Shown: piece by piece, positions 52,151 through 60,916 of the stretch
Layout of the letters: each line of letters begins with the position of its first letter
Numbering within the stretch: the first letter of the stretch is position 1
Notes under the pieces: model-generated
Told to the model about the DNA's origin: nothing
The model's database searches: none
What the model saw: only the letters and a program-made list of their open reading frames with translations
Translations under genes and position numbers: made by a program
Origin: Gracilibacillus ureilyticus
Lineage (GTDB): Bacteria > Bacillota > Bacilli > Bacillales > Amphibacillaceae
Direction: 5' to 3'
Length of the DNA: 64,000 nt
Assembly (NCBI RefSeq): GCF_900111195.1
Contig: NZ_FOGL01000004.1
Coordinates: 124,001-188,000 of the forward strand

Positions 52151-54223
52151 TCACTGCTCTGCTAAAATCCTCTGACTTGTTTTCCCGCCAACTATTCCAT
52201 CTACCGTTAAATCATGACTTGTCTGAAACGAACGGACCGCATTAATTGTTTCCTCATCAAAAAAACCATTTACGTACAGATCGTTATGATAAAAACCTAA
52301 TTTTTTTAACTGGATTTGCAACAAAATAACATCAACGCCAACACTTCCTTGTTTTATTATTCTCGGATAGAGACTTTCATTCTTTCGTTTCGCAATGAAA
52401 TCTGCTGATCTTGTTAATACAACAGCCATTTGAGCACGCGTTACACTTTCAGTTGGGGCAAAAGTAGCAGAAGATGTCCCCTCAAAGATTCCCTGTTGTT
52501 TCATTGCCACAATTACCTCCCAGGACCAGCGCTCTCTGGAAACATCTTTAAAATTTACCGGGATGTCCACTTTCGATGGATCATATTGCTCTTTAAAGAT
52601 ATTATCAAAAACTTTGGCCATTTGTTCTCTGGTCAATTCTTGATCTGGACCAAACGACCCATCCCCCCTTCCGTGAAAAATACCATGTTGCTTGGCAATT
52701 TCTATATCCTCATGCCCCCAGAATGACTTCGGCACATCTGAGAAAGAATTACCAATCGGTTTTAACGGTTTAAGATCCAGCATACGAACAAGAACAGCAG
52801 CTGCCTCGGCGCGGGATAATTCGTCATTTGGACCAAATGTAGTAGAGTTTTTTCCATGAAACCATTCTTTTTCTTTAACAAAAAAGATTTCATCTCTTGC
52901 CCAATGATTTTTGACATCTTCAAAAGGAGCCTGAAAATTATTATGTGGATACACTGGTAGATTCACCGGAACATTCTCTTCGCCATCATGAGATGCAAGC
53001 CAAATTCCATAATTATTCCACACAGAAGGGTTTTCCTGACCAATACTCCAACTGCCTGTTCCCTTCAAATTATATTTATGAACAAGGTCAATTTTAGCTT
53101 TTAAAGACTGGTCATTTTCATACCAAACCTCGTAATTACCTGGTTTAAGTGTTCTACCTCCAATAATTGAAGTTGGGTCAGCCGCTTTAATAGTAAAATT
53201 TGCTCTTGGTGATTCAGCGTAGGAATCATATGTAATGGATCCATTATATTTTTTTATGAGTGATTCAATCTGGTGATTGGAAGCTCCGTATCCGCCAGTT
53301 AGTTCATGGCTATTCCAATAACGCCCAAAAAACGGTAAGCCTAATACAATTTTGTTCGGATCAATGTTTTCATCTATCACTAATGCTTTAATCGAACGGT
53401 CGACCCAGCCCACGCTTGCGACTGGACCGGCGGGACCACCCTGGTAGCTTTCATCGTATGCCATCAGCATCAGATAATCTGCATGCTTTGCCAATTCCTT
53501 ATTATCATATGAACCGTGCCATCCCGTCTTCCAGTGGTTAGGATTTGCTGCAATAGCTACAGATACTTCCTTATGGGCGGGAATTTTCTCTCTCAGTAAC
53601 CGGACTAAATCCGTGTAACCATCCTTGCTTTTTTCATTCACATTTTCGATATCTACATTGACACCATCTAACTCGTATTTTTCGATCGCTTCAGCTATCT
53701 GGCTTGCTAATTTTTCCCGATTTGCAACCGCTGCTTCGCCCACACTTCGATTCCAGTGATTACTTAAAAAGGGGACGACTTTAATATTTCGGGAATGCAT
53801 TTCCTTAATAAAGGTAGTATCCACACCGGAGAGTGCGAGAGATCCATCAGCATTAACATTAAAATAACTTGGTGAAATAACATTTAATGCTCCCTTTGTT
53901 CGATCAACTGATTGAATAACAGACGCTGTTGACCCGAAAAATGAGTATGTCATGTTAAAGGAAGCATCATGTGCACTTACCTGCATCGTATTCAGTGGAA
54001 TTGTCATAATAATGGAGGTACCTATTACTACTTTCGCTGTAACGATATGTAAACCTGTCAGCCTTTTTTTAACATACTTGTTTACAAGTTGTTTCATTTT
54101 TCTTTCTTCTTCAACAGGTTTTGTTCCAAACTCATTTGAAAATTCCTCAAGGTTTGGACTTATGTATAAATACACCACATAACCTTCATCTGTCTCTTGT
54201 AATCGATGATGAATGAATTCCAT
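52151..54223 (-). CDS. Surface GH18 glycosidase with three SLH and a peptidoglycan-binding domain
   Basis: 690 residues. Residues 1-55 are cytosolic, a helix at about 60-85 is the anchor or signal, then a GH18 barrel (about 90-410) with LDGVNVDIENV (DxxDxDxE, Glu as acid) and LMAYDES; then three SLH repeats (about 440-610: FEDVKNHWARDEI, FSDVPKSFWGHEDI, FKDVSRERWSWEVI), and a PG_binding_1 domain (about 625-690: IQLKKLGFYHNDLYVNGFFD). The GH18 part is YaaH/SleL-like, cutting N-acetylglucosaminidic bonds in peptidoglycan. The long start before the signal is unusual. Confidence 0.88.
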   Translation of the reverse strand: MEFIHHRLQETDEGYVVYLYISPNLEEFSNEFGTKPVEEERKMKQLVNKYVKKRLTGLHIVTAKVVIGTSIIMTIPLNTMQVSAHDASFNMTYSFFGSTASVIQSVDRTKGALNVISPSYFNVNADGSLALSGVDTTFIKEMHSRNIKVVPFLSNHWNRSVGEAAVANREKLASQIAEAIEKYELDGVNVDIENVNEKSKDGYTDLVRLLREKIPAHKEVSVAIAANPNHWKTGWHGSYDNKELAKHADYLMLMAYDESYQGGPAGPVASVGWVDRSIKALVIDENIDPNKIVLGLPFFGRYWNSHELTGGYGASNHQIESLIKKYNGSITYDSYAESPRANFTIKAADPTSIIGGRTLKPGNYEVWYENDQSLKAKIDLVHKYNLKGTGSWSIGQENPSVWNNYGIWLASHDGEENVPVNLPVYPHNNFQAPFEDVKNHWARDEIFFVKEKEWFHGKNSTTFGPNDELSRAEAAAVLVRMLDLKPLKPIGNSFSDVPKSFWGHEDIEIAKQHGIFHGRGDGSFGPDQELTREQMAKVFDNIFKEQYDPSKVDIPVNFKDVSRERWSWEVIVAMKQQGIFEGTSSATFAPTESVTRAQMAVVLTRSADFIAKRKNESLYPRIIKQGSVGVDVILLQIQLKKLGFYHNDLYVNGFFDEETINAVRSFQTSHDLTVDGIVGGKTSQRILAEQ

Positions 54224-54290
54224 ACATATACCTCCATTCCCTCATTTTTACTATTCTTTCACTTTTCGTGCATAATTATGTACACGAAAA

Positions 54291-54321
54291 AAATAGAGCC
54301 ACTGTTAATAGGGCTCTATTT
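54291..54321 (-). terminator. Terminator of the gas-vesicle operon
   Basis: AAATAGAGCC (54291-54300) pairs with GGCTCTATTT (54312-54321); on the minus strand a TTTTTTC tail follows. It lies 33 bases past gvpU. Confidence 0.85.
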
Positions 54322-54354
54322 CTTCGTAAATTTATTTACATAAACCTGTTTAGT

Positions 54355-54759
54355 TTATTTGTTGTTGTTGGAATGAGACGGTGATTCTGCGATCTTACCG
54401 AGAAAAAAACCGTCAATATCGCTTAATTTCCCGCGCCACAATATTTTACCTTTTGATGGGGTAGACTTACTGTCGCCACAATATACCTTTGTATGCTTTA
54501 AATGAATAAATTTAGCAGGCTCCTCTGTAGCGGATTCTGCGCCGTCACTTGCATGCATTAACTGCTCGCTGATCTTTTTTGATGTATCATTCCCATCTTC
54601 AAATACTTCGCTTAATTCAGCAAAATACTCTTGTGCGGAAATAGTAGTACCTGAGACCAATGCTCCTTTTACGTTTAAAGTAATATCTAAATTGAAATCA
54701 TGTTTGTTAGTTGCCTGGACAAAAAAGCCAAGAATATCGTCTCTTGCCTCATTACTCAT
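54355..54759 (-). CDS. gvpU: Gas-vesicle protein GvpU
   Basis: Last gene of the cluster. The ATG at 54759 is chosen (GAGGGAGTGG upstream), 134 residues; the frame runs 7 codons further. The position and the sequence (DILGFFVQATNKHDFNLDI, LVSGTTISAQEYF, FIHLKHTKVYCGDSKS, then SDIDGFFLGKI) match GvpU of Bacillus megaterium, a cytosolic accessory protein reported to influence vesicle clustering. Confidence comes mainly from gene order. Confidence 0.85.
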   Translation of the reverse strand: MSNEARDDILGFFVQATNKHDFNLDITLNVKGALVSGTTISAQEYFAELSEVFEDGNDTSKKISEQLMHASDGAESATEEPAKFIHLKHTKVYCGDSKSTPSKGKILWRGKLSDIDGFFLGKIAESPSHSNNNK

Positions 54760-54779
54760 TTTATCCACTCCCTCACACA

Positions 54780-55376
54780 TTAAGAATTCGTGTCATCATC
54801 ATTGGAAATAGCCGTATCTGTTGATTCGGATTTTTCAGATTGATTTTGATTGGTACGTTTTTCTCCATTGTTAGCTGATGAATGATTGGAATTTTGATTA
54901 TTGTTGTCAGATTGCTGATAACTTAATATTTTTGAATGACCCTTTTCGTCACCTGTATCTGCTATTTTATTTAGTTTTTCTTCCAGATTGTTTAATCTCT
55001 CTTGCAATCTCGCATTTTCTTCTTTTAACTCATGGTAACTCTCTTTATTTACTAACTCTGTTGTTACCTCTTGATCTGATTCCTGATCTTCCTGGTCGCT
55101 TTTCTCATTTTGAAAGACTTTCGCCTCTTTCACGCGCTGGTATGCCTCCTGTGATTTCTTTTTCCCGGCATCCTTCAGTTCAGCTACTTTTCCTTTTGTC
55201 GCTTTACCAAGTTCTTTTCCTTTTTCCTTCCATTCCGTATCATTGATTCTGGCTACGAGCTTTTTACTATTCTCCGGTGTAGCCAAGTATCCGATTGTCG
55301 CCCCTAATACTCCACCTGTAATCGTTCTTTTAAGTGGCATCTTTTTAGTCTCATTTGTTGTTTGTTTTTCAGTCAT
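54780..55376 (-). CDS. gvpT: Gas-vesicle protein GvpT
   Basis: 198 residues; one glycine-rich hydrophobic helix (ITGGVLGATIGYLATPE, YtxH-like) followed by a Lys/Glu coiled coil (to about 140) and a Ser/Asn/Gln-rich disordered tail. It starts on the last base of the gvpJ stop (TAATG), so it is coupled. GvpT is an accessory protein of the Bacillus-type cluster, not essential in reduced sets. Shares its layout with GvpP. Confidence 0.85.
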   Translation of the reverse strand: MTEKQTTNETKKMPLKRTITGGVLGATIGYLATPENSKKLVARINDTEWKEKGKELGKATKGKVAELKDAGKKKSQEAYQRVKEAKVFQNEKSDQEDQESDQEVTTELVNKESYHELKEENARLQERLNNLEEKLNKIADTGDEKGHSKILSYQQSDNNNQNSNHSSANNGEKRTNQNQSEKSESTDTAISNDDDTNS

Positions 55377-55711
55377 TATTCAACACTCCCTGTATTAGTA
55401 TTCATATCTTTATTTATTTTTGCTTCCAGTTGATTCAAACGCTCCTGAAGTTGCCTGTTTTCTTCCTCTAATATCCTGTTGTCTTTACTTGCTTTAGAGC
55501 TGAGATAAGGGTCATTTTCCCACCAGTCCATTCCAATTTCTTTTGCTTTATCAACAGAAGCGACTATTAATCTAATCTTAATCGTTAACAGCTCCACATC
55601 TGCTATTCCAACAGATATGTCCCCAGCTATAACAACACCTTTGTCAAGAATTTTGTCCAATACATCAACGATCGTATTCGATTGTACCGGGTGTTCCACT
55701 GGCATAGCCAT
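55376..55711 (-). CDS. gvpJ: Minor gas-vesicle protein GvpJ
   Basis: 111 residues of the GvpA/J/M family: TIVDVLDKILDKGVVIAGDI, then SVGIADVELLTIKIRLIVAS, and a longer polar, coiled-coil C-terminus (EEENRQLQERLNQLEAKI) that GvpA lacks. GvpJ belongs to the minor proteins that help nucleate and shape the vesicle. In order K-J-T. Confidence 0.9.
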   Translation of the reverse strand: MAMPVEHPVQSNTIVDVLDKILDKGVVIAGDISVGIADVELLTIKIRLIVASVDKAKEIGMDWWENDPYLSSKASKDNRILEEENRQLQERLNQLEAKINKDMNTNTGSVE

Positions 55712-55729
55712 CCCACCTCCATTACTAAT

Positions 55730-56014
55730 TTACATAAGTCTGCCTAAAGGCCCTAAATCAATATTCAAATCCTCAGCATCCAGCCCAAATACCTGCTTCA
55801 ATTCCTCCATTTTTTCTTCCAGGTTCATTAATGCAATTCCAAGATCCTCAATCTGCTGGTCCGTTAAATTCCCGCCCTCTACCCTTCTCATTGCATGTCT
55901 TTCTACTATTTGCCTAAGCAGTTCTATTACCGTCATGACAAGCTGTGCAAGTCCCTCTTCCGCATTATCAGGATCAAGGTTAATCCTCCCGCTGTTCTTA
56001 TTCGCTGGCTGCAT
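55730..56014 (-). CDS. gvpK: Gas-vesicle protein GvpK
   Basis: 94 residues, family motif EEGLAQLVMTVIELLRQIVE and RMR-like HAMRRVEGGNLTDQQIEDLG. GvpK is a small conserved essential or assembly protein of vesicles. It overlaps gvpS by 17 bases. Confidence 0.9.
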   Translation of the reverse strand: MQPANKNSGRINLDPDNAEEGLAQLVMTVIELLRQIVERHAMRRVEGGNLTDQQIEDLGIALMNLEEKMEELKQVFGLDAEDLNIDLGPLGRLM

Positions 56015-56252
56015 CCGTTAATTCCCTCCTTTGTATATCAAATTGCTGTGAAGATATTACGCCGGAGCTGTCACGAGACTGGACGAGCTTTTCAACCGAA
56101 GAAATTAATACCCGTAAGTCCAGATATACAAGGTCTACTCCCGCTATCGAAATAATTAAGTCTCCTTTAATAGCGATTCCTTTATCAAGAATTACATCTA
56201 AAATGTCAATCAATGCTATATCCTTGTTTTCTAAAGATTCCTTTAATGACAT
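55998..56252 (-). CDS. gvpS: Gas-vesicle protein GvpS (GvpA-like)
   Basis: 84 residues of the GvpA fold: IALIDILDVILDKGIAIKGD, then LIISIAGVDLVYLDLRVLIS. It differs from GvpA/B in the wall-facing region, and the position between L and K identifies it as GvpS, an accessory member of the GvpA/J family. Confidence 0.88.
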   Translation of the reverse strand: MSLKESLENKDIALIDILDVILDKGIAIKGDLIISIAGVDLVYLDLRVLISSVEKLVQSRDSSGVISSQQFDIQRRELTDAASE

Positions 56253-56267
56253 TCTTATTCCCTCACT

Positions 56268-57068
56268 TTACACCGCAAAATGATAAGCCGGCCATGGTCC
56301 TGTTAATTCTAAAGTAAAGCCTTTACTATTCAGAGACATCTCTTTTTGTCCCATCTCCTCAACGAAAGTTTCTACTTGTGACTGTTCAAGAAAATAAATA
56401 CTGTTCCAGCACATATTTTCCTTACGGCCGGTCATTTCTTTGCTCCAATTTTTCTTGACGGTTGCATCTGTTGCAAACTGGCGCATCCTTTCATGTACTT
56501 CTTCACAAATTTTGTTCTTTTCTTTTTCCAATTCCTCTTCAACGAGACTGTCGATCTTTTTCATTTCGAAAAATCGGCGACCTGGAGATAATTGATTTAT
56601 TTCTTTCTTCTTCGCCTCTATAAGCGGACTGTTCTTACTAATATCTTCTTTTAACTGTGTATCCTCACAATAGATTTTCAGATTCCACTCTTCTCTTCCT
56701 TTTATCTGTTCGAGCACTGCTTCCATTTGTTCCTTTTTCGTTTCAACTGTCTGGTGCAGTCTTTCTTTACTTTTATAGATAGTACAGAATTTCAAAGGAA
56801 TTAATGTATACTGCTCATATAGTGCCATGATGGTATGGTGATGATGGAGAGCCTTTTCCTGCAGCCACTTTATGTCATTTTCTGTTTTTTCCTGAAGCAC
56901 TTGCTCGGAAAATTCTCTATCGTCCAGCTCACAAACTACTGCTTCCACCTTACCTGCAGAAATTGTAAAAATACTGCCTTCATCATCAAAACCTTTCATT
57001 TCCTTTAAAGGATTTTCTTTCAATTCACTTCCGGGTATAAATCCGTATAAATAGATTAATTGCCCCAT
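56268..57068 (-). CDS. gvpL: Gas-vesicle protein GvpL (GvpF/L family)
   Basis: 266 residues. The GvpL/GvpF signature is present: IYLYGFIP at the start, HHHTIMALYEQYTLIPLKF, INQLSPGRRFFEMKK, and the final LELTGPWPAYHFAV. GvpF and GvpL are related two-domain proteins needed for wall assembly and bind GvpA. Shares its C-terminal GPWPAY with GvpF next door. Confidence 0.92.
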   Translation of the reverse strand: MGQLIYLYGFIPGSELKENPLKEMKGFDDEGSIFTISAGKVEAVVCELDDREFSEQVLQEKTENDIKWLQEKALHHHHTIMALYEQYTLIPLKFCTIYKSKERLHQTVETKKEQMEAVLEQIKGREEWNLKIYCEDTQLKEDISKNSPLIEAKKKEINQLSPGRRFFEMKKIDSLVEEELEKEKNKICEEVHERMRQFATDATVKKNWSKEMTGRKENMCWNSIYFLEQSQVETFVEEMGQKEMSLNSKGFTLELTGPWPAYHFAV

Positions 57069-57077
57069 TACGCCACC

Positions 57078-57335
57078 TCACTCTTTCCTTCTTGCCATGT
57101 CCTGCCACTGTTTCATTTCAATCATTTTGGCCTTCTCATAGCGTTCCAGCAATTCTTCTTCCTTCTTCTCATATTCAGCATCAGGTATTTCTCCTTGTTC
57201 ATACATTGTTTGTAAATGAATAAGCTTCCTCTGAATTGTTGGAAGATCATACAATTCTTTATCGGCTTCTTCCTTCACCTTTTCGCCGATTTTTATCATC
57301 ACATTCATTGGTCCTGTTACTATTTTGTGCAGCAT
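57078..57335 (-). CDS. gvpG: Gas-vesicle protein GvpG
   Basis: 85 residues, helical and charged (LHKIVTGPMNVMIKIGEKV, then IQRKLIHLQTMYEQGEIPDA), with the EYEKKEEELLERYEKA coiled coil of GvpG. Starts 3 bases after gvpF, so co-translated. Accessory assembly protein. Confidence 0.9.
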   Translation of the reverse strand: MLHKIVTGPMNVMIKIGEKVKEEADKELYDLPTIQRKLIHLQTMYEQGEIPDAEYEKKEEELLERYEKAKMIEMKQWQDMARRKE

Positions 57336-57338
57336 TGA

Positions 57339-58106
57339 TTAACTCTCCTCAACGGTTAATCGAATATTGACAAAATTATATGCCGGCCACGGTCCACTGT
57401 ATTTAAAATCCACTTTATCCTTCCATTTTTCGTGCGCCATATTAACTAACCGGTCAAATTCAGATTCTTTCTCACGATCTACAAGAAAGGAAGCGTTTAA
57501 CAGCATTTTTTCACCGACTGGTTCATTGACCTTTGCCGCTTCAGCGCTCTCTTCAAGCGGGGTATAGACATCCTGCTCAATTTCATTAATGATAGATGAG
57601 AATATTTCCTGTGTCGCACCACCTAGCTGAATTCTGTCATAATATCCGGCCATCTCTGTCTTACCGCGCAACTTTCCAGAGAGCATTTCTACTTTCTCAT
57701 TGGCATAAACTTGAGATTTGAGCCAATCAGTTTTCCCAATAATCTTCAAACCGAGCTCCATCTTTCCTTTGATCGCAGGGAACAGCTTTTTTAATTGTGG
57801 ATATAGGTTCTCAAGCAATACTTCAACATCTTCCACTGAATGAAAAACATTTCCAAAGCTAATAGGTATCACCGTATCATTCTCTGCCATTACCTTTGAA
57901 ACCAGCTGCTGGTGCATCATCAGGTTTTCCTTATTCGGATGATAGATTTTCATCGGCACCTCTGCCGCAACCATAGCAGCATCCTTATAATGGATAGTAA
58001 AAACAGATCTCTCATTACCATCTAGCATAATACGGCCAAACTCATCTTGTTCATTTGTCTGAATTCCACAGAAAATATAAATTCCTTTCTCCTGTTCCAC
58101 TGTCAT
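57339..58106 (-). CDS. gvpF: Gas-vesicle protein GvpF
   Basis: 255 residues; the GvpF/L family ending YSGPWPAYNFV and the central HQQLVSKVMAENDTVIPISF are clear, and an FYD-like start IYIFCGIQ fits. GvpF sits on the vesicle's inner surface and binds GvpA during assembly. First of the F-G-L trio. Confidence 0.92.
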   Translation of the reverse strand: MTVEQEKGIYIFCGIQTNEQDEFGRIMLDGNERSVFTIHYKDAAMVAAEVPMKIYHPNKENLMMHQQLVSKVMAENDTVIPISFGNVFHSVEDVEVLLENLYPQLKKLFPAIKGKMELGLKIIGKTDWLKSQVYANEKVEMLSGKLRGKTEMAGYYDRIQLGGATQEIFSSIINEIEQDVYTPLEESAEAAKVNEPVGEKMLLNASFLVDREKESEFDRLVNMAHEKWKDKVDFKYSGPWPAYNFVNIRLTVEES

Positions 58107-58121
58107 TTTCTATCACCCTTC

Positions 58122-59021
58122 TTAATACTTCATTTTCTTACGGATGAGATCATTTGCGTCTTCAACCGTTAGAGCAAGTCCCTGAACAACTGCATGACCT
58201 AACAAATCTGCACAGAGTTGCTGGAAATCTCCGTTGGAATAATCGATTGGTATATCATCCAGTTTTGCGATACGAGCAATCTGAAGAGATGTTCTGAGGC
58301 TGGGGGCTCCTTTTCTGTCACCAAATTCCTCACGCAAATCATGAACCAGTTCTGAGATAATCTCCGCTTCTTTTTTATCCAATCCAAGTTTTTCACTTAT
58401 AATGAGTGTCTCTTGATCCTTATCCTTATAGCCGACATGTAATGTTATTAATCTGTCCAGTAATGCATCCTGTGTTTGATAGACTCCTGCATATTCCTGC
58501 GGGTTACTTGTAAATATCATAGAAAACTTAGGATGTACTTTTATAAATGGCTCTGTAGACTTTAAACCATATAATGGAAGTACACCTTCTTCCAGAATGG
58601 AGAGGAAAATATTATTCGTTGTTGGTTGTGACCGGGAGAATTCATCATAGACAAGTGTATATCCATGTTTGACTGCTTCCAGTAAACGGCCGTCCTTCCA
58701 TGATTCCGTAATGGTTTCGTCTTTTTTATAGACAGATTTAACATACCGGTCAACTACCTTGGAACTGGTATATCCGTTAAAACTTCCTATCAGGTCTTTA
58801 TTGTCTAATTCATGATTTCCATGCATCAGCATCACTGGCCGTTTCAATTTTTTGGCTAAAGCTAAAGCAATCGAAGTCTTGCCAGAGCCAGAGGGACCTG
58901 TAAAATGTACAGGATAGCCTGCTTTCATATACTGTATTGATCTTTTTAGGAGTGATTTCGTCGCCATATCTTGTATTAAAGCATGATGGTCTGATGTAAC
59001 TCTTTCATTTAAAACAGTCAT
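58122..59021 (-). CDS. gvpN: Gas-vesicle AAA+ ATPase GvpN
   Basis: 299 residues of the MoxR-type AAA+ group: Walker A GPSGSGKTS, Walker B TLVYDEF, a sensor 1-like MIFTSNPQEYAGVY, and an arginine-finger region DALLDRL. GvpN helps vesicles enlarge after initiation; its ATPase activity drives that step in haloarchaea and Bacillus. Starts 21 bases after gvpR. Confidence 0.95.
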   Translation of the reverse strand: MTVLNERVTSDHHALIQDMATKSLLKRSIQYMKAGYPVHFTGPSGSGKTSIALALAKKLKRPVMLMHGNHELDNKDLIGSFNGYTSSKVVDRYVKSVYKKDETITESWKDGRLLEAVKHGYTLVYDEFSRSQPTTNNIFLSILEEGVLPLYGLKSTEPFIKVHPKFSMIFTSNPQEYAGVYQTQDALLDRLITLHVGYKDKDQETLIISEKLGLDKKEAEIISELVHDLREEFGDRKGAPSLRTSLQIARIAKLDDIPIDYSNGDFQQLCADLLGHAVVQGLALTVEDANDLIRKKMKY

Positions 59022-59042
59022 TAGCTGATCCCTCCACTCTCT

Positions 59043-59309
59043 CTAACTCTCTACACCAACCGAACTGCGATAACGGATTTCCTGTCTCTTGTATGCAGTT
59101 ATCTCCTGATCTTCATCGACTAACACTTCATATGTGCCAATCATTTCATCCTTGGCATATCTCTTCATATATTCTTTTTCTTCAATCACTTCAATCTTTA
59201 TCCGCCACCCACCTTCCTCCAGCCTTTCCACTGAGGTTATTTTATGGGGCGGGGCAACATTCTCCTGAAAAAAATCATTCACATTTTTCATGATTTCCTT
59301 TATCTTCAT
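59043..59309 (-). CDS. gvpR: Gas-vesicle protein GvpR (GvpO-like)
   Basis: 88 residues. Position B-R-N, and a sequence (GGWRIKIEVIEEKEYMKR, GTYEVLVDEDQEITAYKRQE) that resembles the GvpO family of haloarchaea, whose proteins regulate or assist assembly. The R name follows the Bacillus nomenclature. The exact role is unknown. Confidence 0.85.
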   Translation of the reverse strand: MKIKEIMKNVNDFFQENVAPPHKITSVERLEEGGWRIKIEVIEEKEYMKRYAKDEMIGTYEVLVDEDQEITAYKRQEIRYRSSVGVES

Positions 59310-59359
59310 TGGTTACACCCTCCTTCCACGGGAAAGAGAGGGCTAAAGCAGCCCTCCTG

Positions 59360-59623
59360 TTAAACACTAAAAGATGCTTCCCCTCGTTCATTTTGCTGTG
59401 AAGGAAGTCCTTCTTCTTCTACTTCATCTCTTAACAGACCAACTGCCTCGGCATAACGCAGCCAAGTGTCCACACTTGCAATGACTACCCTTGCTTCTAC
59501 TGTTAATATTTCAATCCCTACTACGGATACCCGTGCAAATGCATCGATCACTATCCCCTTATCGAGAATTCTATCGATTACTTCTGCTAAACTTGAACTG
59601 TCCGTCGTTTTTTGTATAGCCAT
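59360..59623 (-). CDS. gvpB: Major gas-vesicle shell protein GvpB (GvpA paralogue)
   Basis: 87 residues, the amphipathic shell-forming protein. Residues 3-68 are almost the same as in GvpA (differing e.g. at DAFA[R/K]VS[V/L]VG), but the C-terminal tail ([12 protein letters not shown] and on) is different. Bacillus megaterium also has both, and GvpB alone can build vesicles there. The DNA similarity with gvpA points to a tandem duplication with P and Q between. Confidence 0.95.
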   Translation of the reverse strand: MAIQKTTDSSSLAEVIDRILDKGIVIDAFARVSVVGIEILTVEARVVIASVDTWLRYAEAVGLLRDEVEEEGLPSQQNERGEASFSV

Positions 59624-59648
59624 ATTTAGTCTCCTCTCATGAAAATTT

Positions 59649-60023
59649 TTATGAGCTGATTTTTTTAATTTTTGCCGAGCTTTTTATATTACTTGCCCCT
59701 TTAATTTCTGAAGTGCTCTTAATATGCTGTACTCCTTTAATATCTTGATAGCTTTTTAATTTTCCCTTGCCAGTACTTGTGGAAAGACTATTTTGCAAGC
59801 TCTTTCCTGCCTTTTTTACATTGCCAAGTTTTTCCCGCACGGAAAGCAGTACATCTTGTACTTTCTCTTTTGCTTCTTCGGCATTTCCATACACCTTGTC
59901 TTCCATTTTTTCTGTTGCTTTCTCTTTCAATTTGTCCCTCGCTTTTTCTTTTAAAGACTCTGGGGATTTTTCATAAGCTTTTTCCACTACTTTTTCAGCC
60001 GTCTTCTTAATCGGATTTTTCAT
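59649..60023 (-). CDS. gvpQ: Gas-vesicle accessory protein GvpQ
   Basis: 124 residues, almost entirely Lys/Glu/Ala-rich helix ([20 protein letters not shown]) followed by a Ser/Lys/Ile-rich tail with repeated IK(S/G) units ([20 protein letters not shown]). Named from its place P-Q-B in the Bacillus cluster. Accessory, dispensable in minimal sets; function unclear. Confidence 0.8.
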   Translation of the reverse strand: MKNPIKKTAEKVVEKAYEKSPESLKEKARDKLKEKATEKMEDKVYGNAEEAKEKVQDVLLSVREKLGNVKKAGKSLQNSLSTSTGKGKLKSYQDIKGVQHIKSTSEIKGASNIKSSAKIKKISS

Positions 60024-60046
60024 TGCATTCTCCTTTGCATTAGCGG

Positions 60047-60469
60047 CTAATTTTTTTCGTGCACCAGCTTGTCCAGCATCTGTTCTATCTTTTCCAGTCG
60101 CTGATTAATCTGTTCATTTTCCTGTTTGATCTCTTCATAATTAGTATCTATCTCCATTTTGTCTCTGTCCGGCTCTGAAGATGATGACTTGGAGATCTTA
60201 CTTTTCGCTTTATTCCAATAATCTGGTGCAGCCTGCTGAACAGCTGTCATAGCCTGTTGAGTAATCACATGCTGCAGATTCTTCCCTAGTTCTTTTGCAA
60301 TCCTTTGTCCTGTCTCAGACTGTTGTACCCTGTGGTAAAGCTTTTGAACAGTACCGGGATTTGATAACATCCCGATCCCCGCACCGGCCATTCCACCCAA
60401 CAGCACATACGTGATAGAATTTTGACCACTTGTTTGTTCATCAGAATTTTGAGTTTCCTCGACTTTCAT
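60047..60469 (-). CDS. gvpP: Gas-vesicle accessory protein GvpP
   Basis: 140 residues; one glycine-rich hydrophobic segment (ITYVLLGGMAGAGIGML, YtxH-like) then a helical region and a C-terminal coiled coil (EEIKQENEQINQRLEKIEQM). Its architecture is the same as GvpT's. Named from the order A-P-Q. Function unknown. Confidence 0.82.
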   Translation of the reverse strand: MKVEETQNSDEQTSGQNSITYVLLGGMAGAGIGMLSNPGTVQKLYHRVQQSETGQRIAKELGKNLQHVITQQAMTAVQQAAPDYWNKAKSKISKSSSSEPDRDKMEIDTNYEEIKQENEQINQRLEKIEQMLDKLVHEKN

Positions 60470-60493
60470 CTTTACACCACCTTATAACTGACT

Positions 60494-60745
60494 TCATATA
60501 CTAAATGCTCTATTTTCTTCGGTTAATTGATCTTCTTCATATACTTCATCCCGCAGCAGCCCAACTGCCTCCGCATATCTCAGCCAAGTATCCACGCTCG
60601 CAATAACGACTCTTGCCTCTACAGTTAATATCTCTATCCCGACAAGCGATACTTTTGCAAATGCATCGATAACAATACCTTTATCCAGTATTCTGTCAAT
60701 CACCTCCGCTAAGCTTGAACTGTCTGTCGTTTTTTGAATACTCAC
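60494..60745 (-). CDS. gvpA: Major gas-vesicle shell protein GvpA
   Basis: 83 residues from the GTG at 60745 (AAGGAGG, 8-base spacing); the longer frame to 60865 is not used. [20 protein letters not shown] and [20 protein letters not shown] are the beta-hairpin and helices that form the ribs of the shell. It is the first gene of the 14-gene operon. Its tail ([15 protein letters not shown]) is unlike GvpB's. Upstream: a hairpin with a T-run on the opposite strand and spaced GTTAC repeats. Confidence 0.95.
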   Translation of the reverse strand: MSIQKTTDSSSLAEVIDRILDKGIVIDAFAKVSLVGIEILTVEARVVIASVDTWLRYAEAVGLLRDEVYEEDQLTEENRAFSI

Positions 60746-60821
60746 AAAGGATACCTCCTTAAAGAAGTTATTTATCATTACCACCACGGCAGCCTGCTTA
60801 AAACAATGGCAGGATAACATT

Positions 60822-60854
60822 GGAATATAAATGGCTAATATTCCTTTTTTTTTT
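60822..60854 (+). terminator. Plus-strand hairpin and T10 run in the gvpA leader
   Basis: GGAATAT (60822-60828) pairs with ATATTCC (60838-60844), followed by ten T on the plus strand. It would end a transcript running opposite to gvpA, although no plus-strand gene precedes it. Weak stem (7 pairs). Confidence 0.4.
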
Positions 60855-60916
60855 ACAAATTCCAATTATTTTGTAATAGAACAAAACAGTTATCATACCT
60901 ATTCCCTCTTACTCGG

